Of a DNA stretch of 32,537 nucleotides, positions 31,891 through 32,537 are shown in pieces. The stretch is from positions 1 to 32,537 of the forward strand of contig QHWB01000072.1 of NCBI GenBank assembly GCA_003222395.1. The letters are read 5' to 3'. Made by a program: the position numbers and the translations under genes. The stretch is from Acidobacteriota bacterium. Lineage in GTDB: Bacteria; Acidobacteriota; Vicinamibacteria; Vicinamibacterales; CAVVIG01. Numbering within the stretch: position 1 is the stretch's first letter; every line of letters begins with the position of its first letter. The notes beneath the pieces were generated by a model. It made no database searches. It was not told the origin of the DNA and saw only the letters and a list, made by a program, of their open reading frames with translations.

Positions 31891-32537
31891 ATGATCTTTC
31901 GCCAATTCCTCCACACGGCGCCGATCGGTGCCTCGTACCTCTTCGGCTGCGGTGGCCAAGGGCAGTGCATCGTCGTCGATCCCGTGGAAGACATCGGTCC
32001 CTACCAGCAGGCCAGTCGGGAGACCGGCATGCGCATCATGCATGTCATCGACACGCACGTCCATGCGGATCATCGTTCCGGCGGCCGATCTCTTGCTGAT
32101 GCGGTTGGTGCGAGCTACCTCGTACACGAGTCGATTGATCCGCCAGATGGTTCTCGTCTCGCCCACGATCAGGAGTTGTCCGTCGGCAATGTGACACTTC
32201 GCGTGTTGCACACACCTGGGCACACGCCGGAGCACATCTCGTTGCTCGTTGCCGATCGCACGCGGGGACCGGAACCGTGGTTCGTGCTGACGGGGCACAC
32301 GCTCATGGTCGGCGATATGGGACGGACCGAGCTCGCCACGAGTGCCGAGAGCGGAGCGCTTGCGCTCTTCGAGAGTGCGGCTCGGCTCCGGACGTTATCG
32401 GATCACGTGGAAGTCTGGCCGGGCGCCTTTGCAGGATCGGTGTGCGGACGGCGGCTCAATGGGAAGCCTGCATCCACGATTGGATTCGAGCGACGATTCA
32501 ACCGCGCCTTTGCCACCGAGGATCGGGATGCCTTCGT
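31891..32537 (+). CDS. Metallo-beta-lactamase-fold hydrolase, persulfide-dioxygenase-like (3' end beyond window)
   Basis: ATG at 31891 behind GAGG. The visible 215 codons have no signal peptide. The metal-binding motif THVHADHRSGG gives His56, His58, Asp60 and His61; HTPGH supplies His111; GHTLMVGDMGRTE supplies Asp142. These are the MBL ligands. The sequence FAGSVCGRRLNGKPASTIGF near residue 190 is typical of persulfide dioxygenase/rhodanese-linked MBL proteins of the ETHE1 group, which oxidise glutathione persulfide or related sulfane sulfur. The rest lies outside the window. Divergent LysR gene and shared operator suggest induction by the LysR effector. The reading is by motif; substrate is inference. 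Confidence 0.88.
   Translation, partial: MIFRQFLHTAPIGASYLFGCGGQGQCIVVDPVEDIGPYQQASRETGMRIMHVIDTHVHADHRSGGRSLADAVGASYLVHESIDPPDGSRLAHDQELSVGNVTLRVLHTPGHTPEHISLLVADRTRGPEPWFVLTGHTLMVGDMGRTELATSAESGALALFESAARLRTLSDHVEVWPGAFAGSVCGRRLNGKPASTIGFERRFNRAFATEDRDAF

Overview
The window is GC-rich soil-type bacterial DNA, most likely from an acidobacterium (Vicinamibacteria-like). That placement is an inference from gene types: a relic of the duplicated orphan MacB-type permease family typical of Acidobacteria, an RsbRD-type soluble histidine kinase, many small secreted proteins, and a groES-groEL pair. No rRNA gene is present, so taxonomy stays tentative.

Layout. 1-930: remains of an IS transposase, with C-terminal and N-terminal pieces in opposite orientation. 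931-1776 (-): secreted protein with two NIPSNAP/ABM-like halves. 2138-5284: chaperonin locus; an intact small ORF-groES-groEL series is preceded by a decayed copy of the same arrangement (a diverged repeat of the small-ORF leader plus a groEL fragment). 5607-6586: small membrane protein and secreted protein. 6607-6914: two Crp/Fnr relics. 6949-7290 (-): DUF7662-like protein. 7701-8798: soluble histidine kinase. 9158-9710: serine-recombinase relic reading into a tRNA 3' end and abutting a di-heme oxidoreductase relic. 10161-11305: secreted VOC and cupin proteins. 11419-12245: relics of an orphan ABC permease and a CzcA-type RND pump. 12547-15908: AlgB/KinB-like sigma-54 two-component pair. 16022-17317: atypical Nramp transporter. 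17455-25399: copper/silver efflux operon (Cys-rich secreted protein, CusC-like, CusB-like with an extra C-terminal domain, CusA-like with the full methionine triad, a 37-residue CxxC membrane peptide, and an ArsP-type permease). 25567-27571: beta-barrel relic, truncated small protein, and a beta-helix protein broken by one in-frame TGA. 27621-29524: DUF1579-like protein from a leaderless promoter, and an RCC1-repeat protein behind an ABM-domain remnant. 29469-32537: MFS transporter, LysR regulator and divergent metallo-beta-lactamase-fold hydrolase, with an identical 18-bp site in front of the MFS gene and in the LysR/hydrolase intergenic region.

Functional reading. The strongest unit is the Cus-type operon: periplasmic Cu(I)/Ag(I) would be taken up by the CusA methionine relay and expelled through CusC, with the small Cys/Met-rich proteins and the permease as accessory metal-handling parts. 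The LysR-MFS-hydrolase group looks like a small regulon defined by the shared T-N11-A site.

The most notable property is the density of gene relics between intact genes. At least ten recognisable families survive only as fragments, which fits an accessory region with repeated insertion and decay. No CRISPR array, toxin-antitoxin pair or clear defence system was seen. The best candidates for something undescribed are the duplicated small-ORF/chaperonin leader, the LysR-MFS-hydrolase operator pair, and the 37-residue CxxC peptide in the Cus operon.
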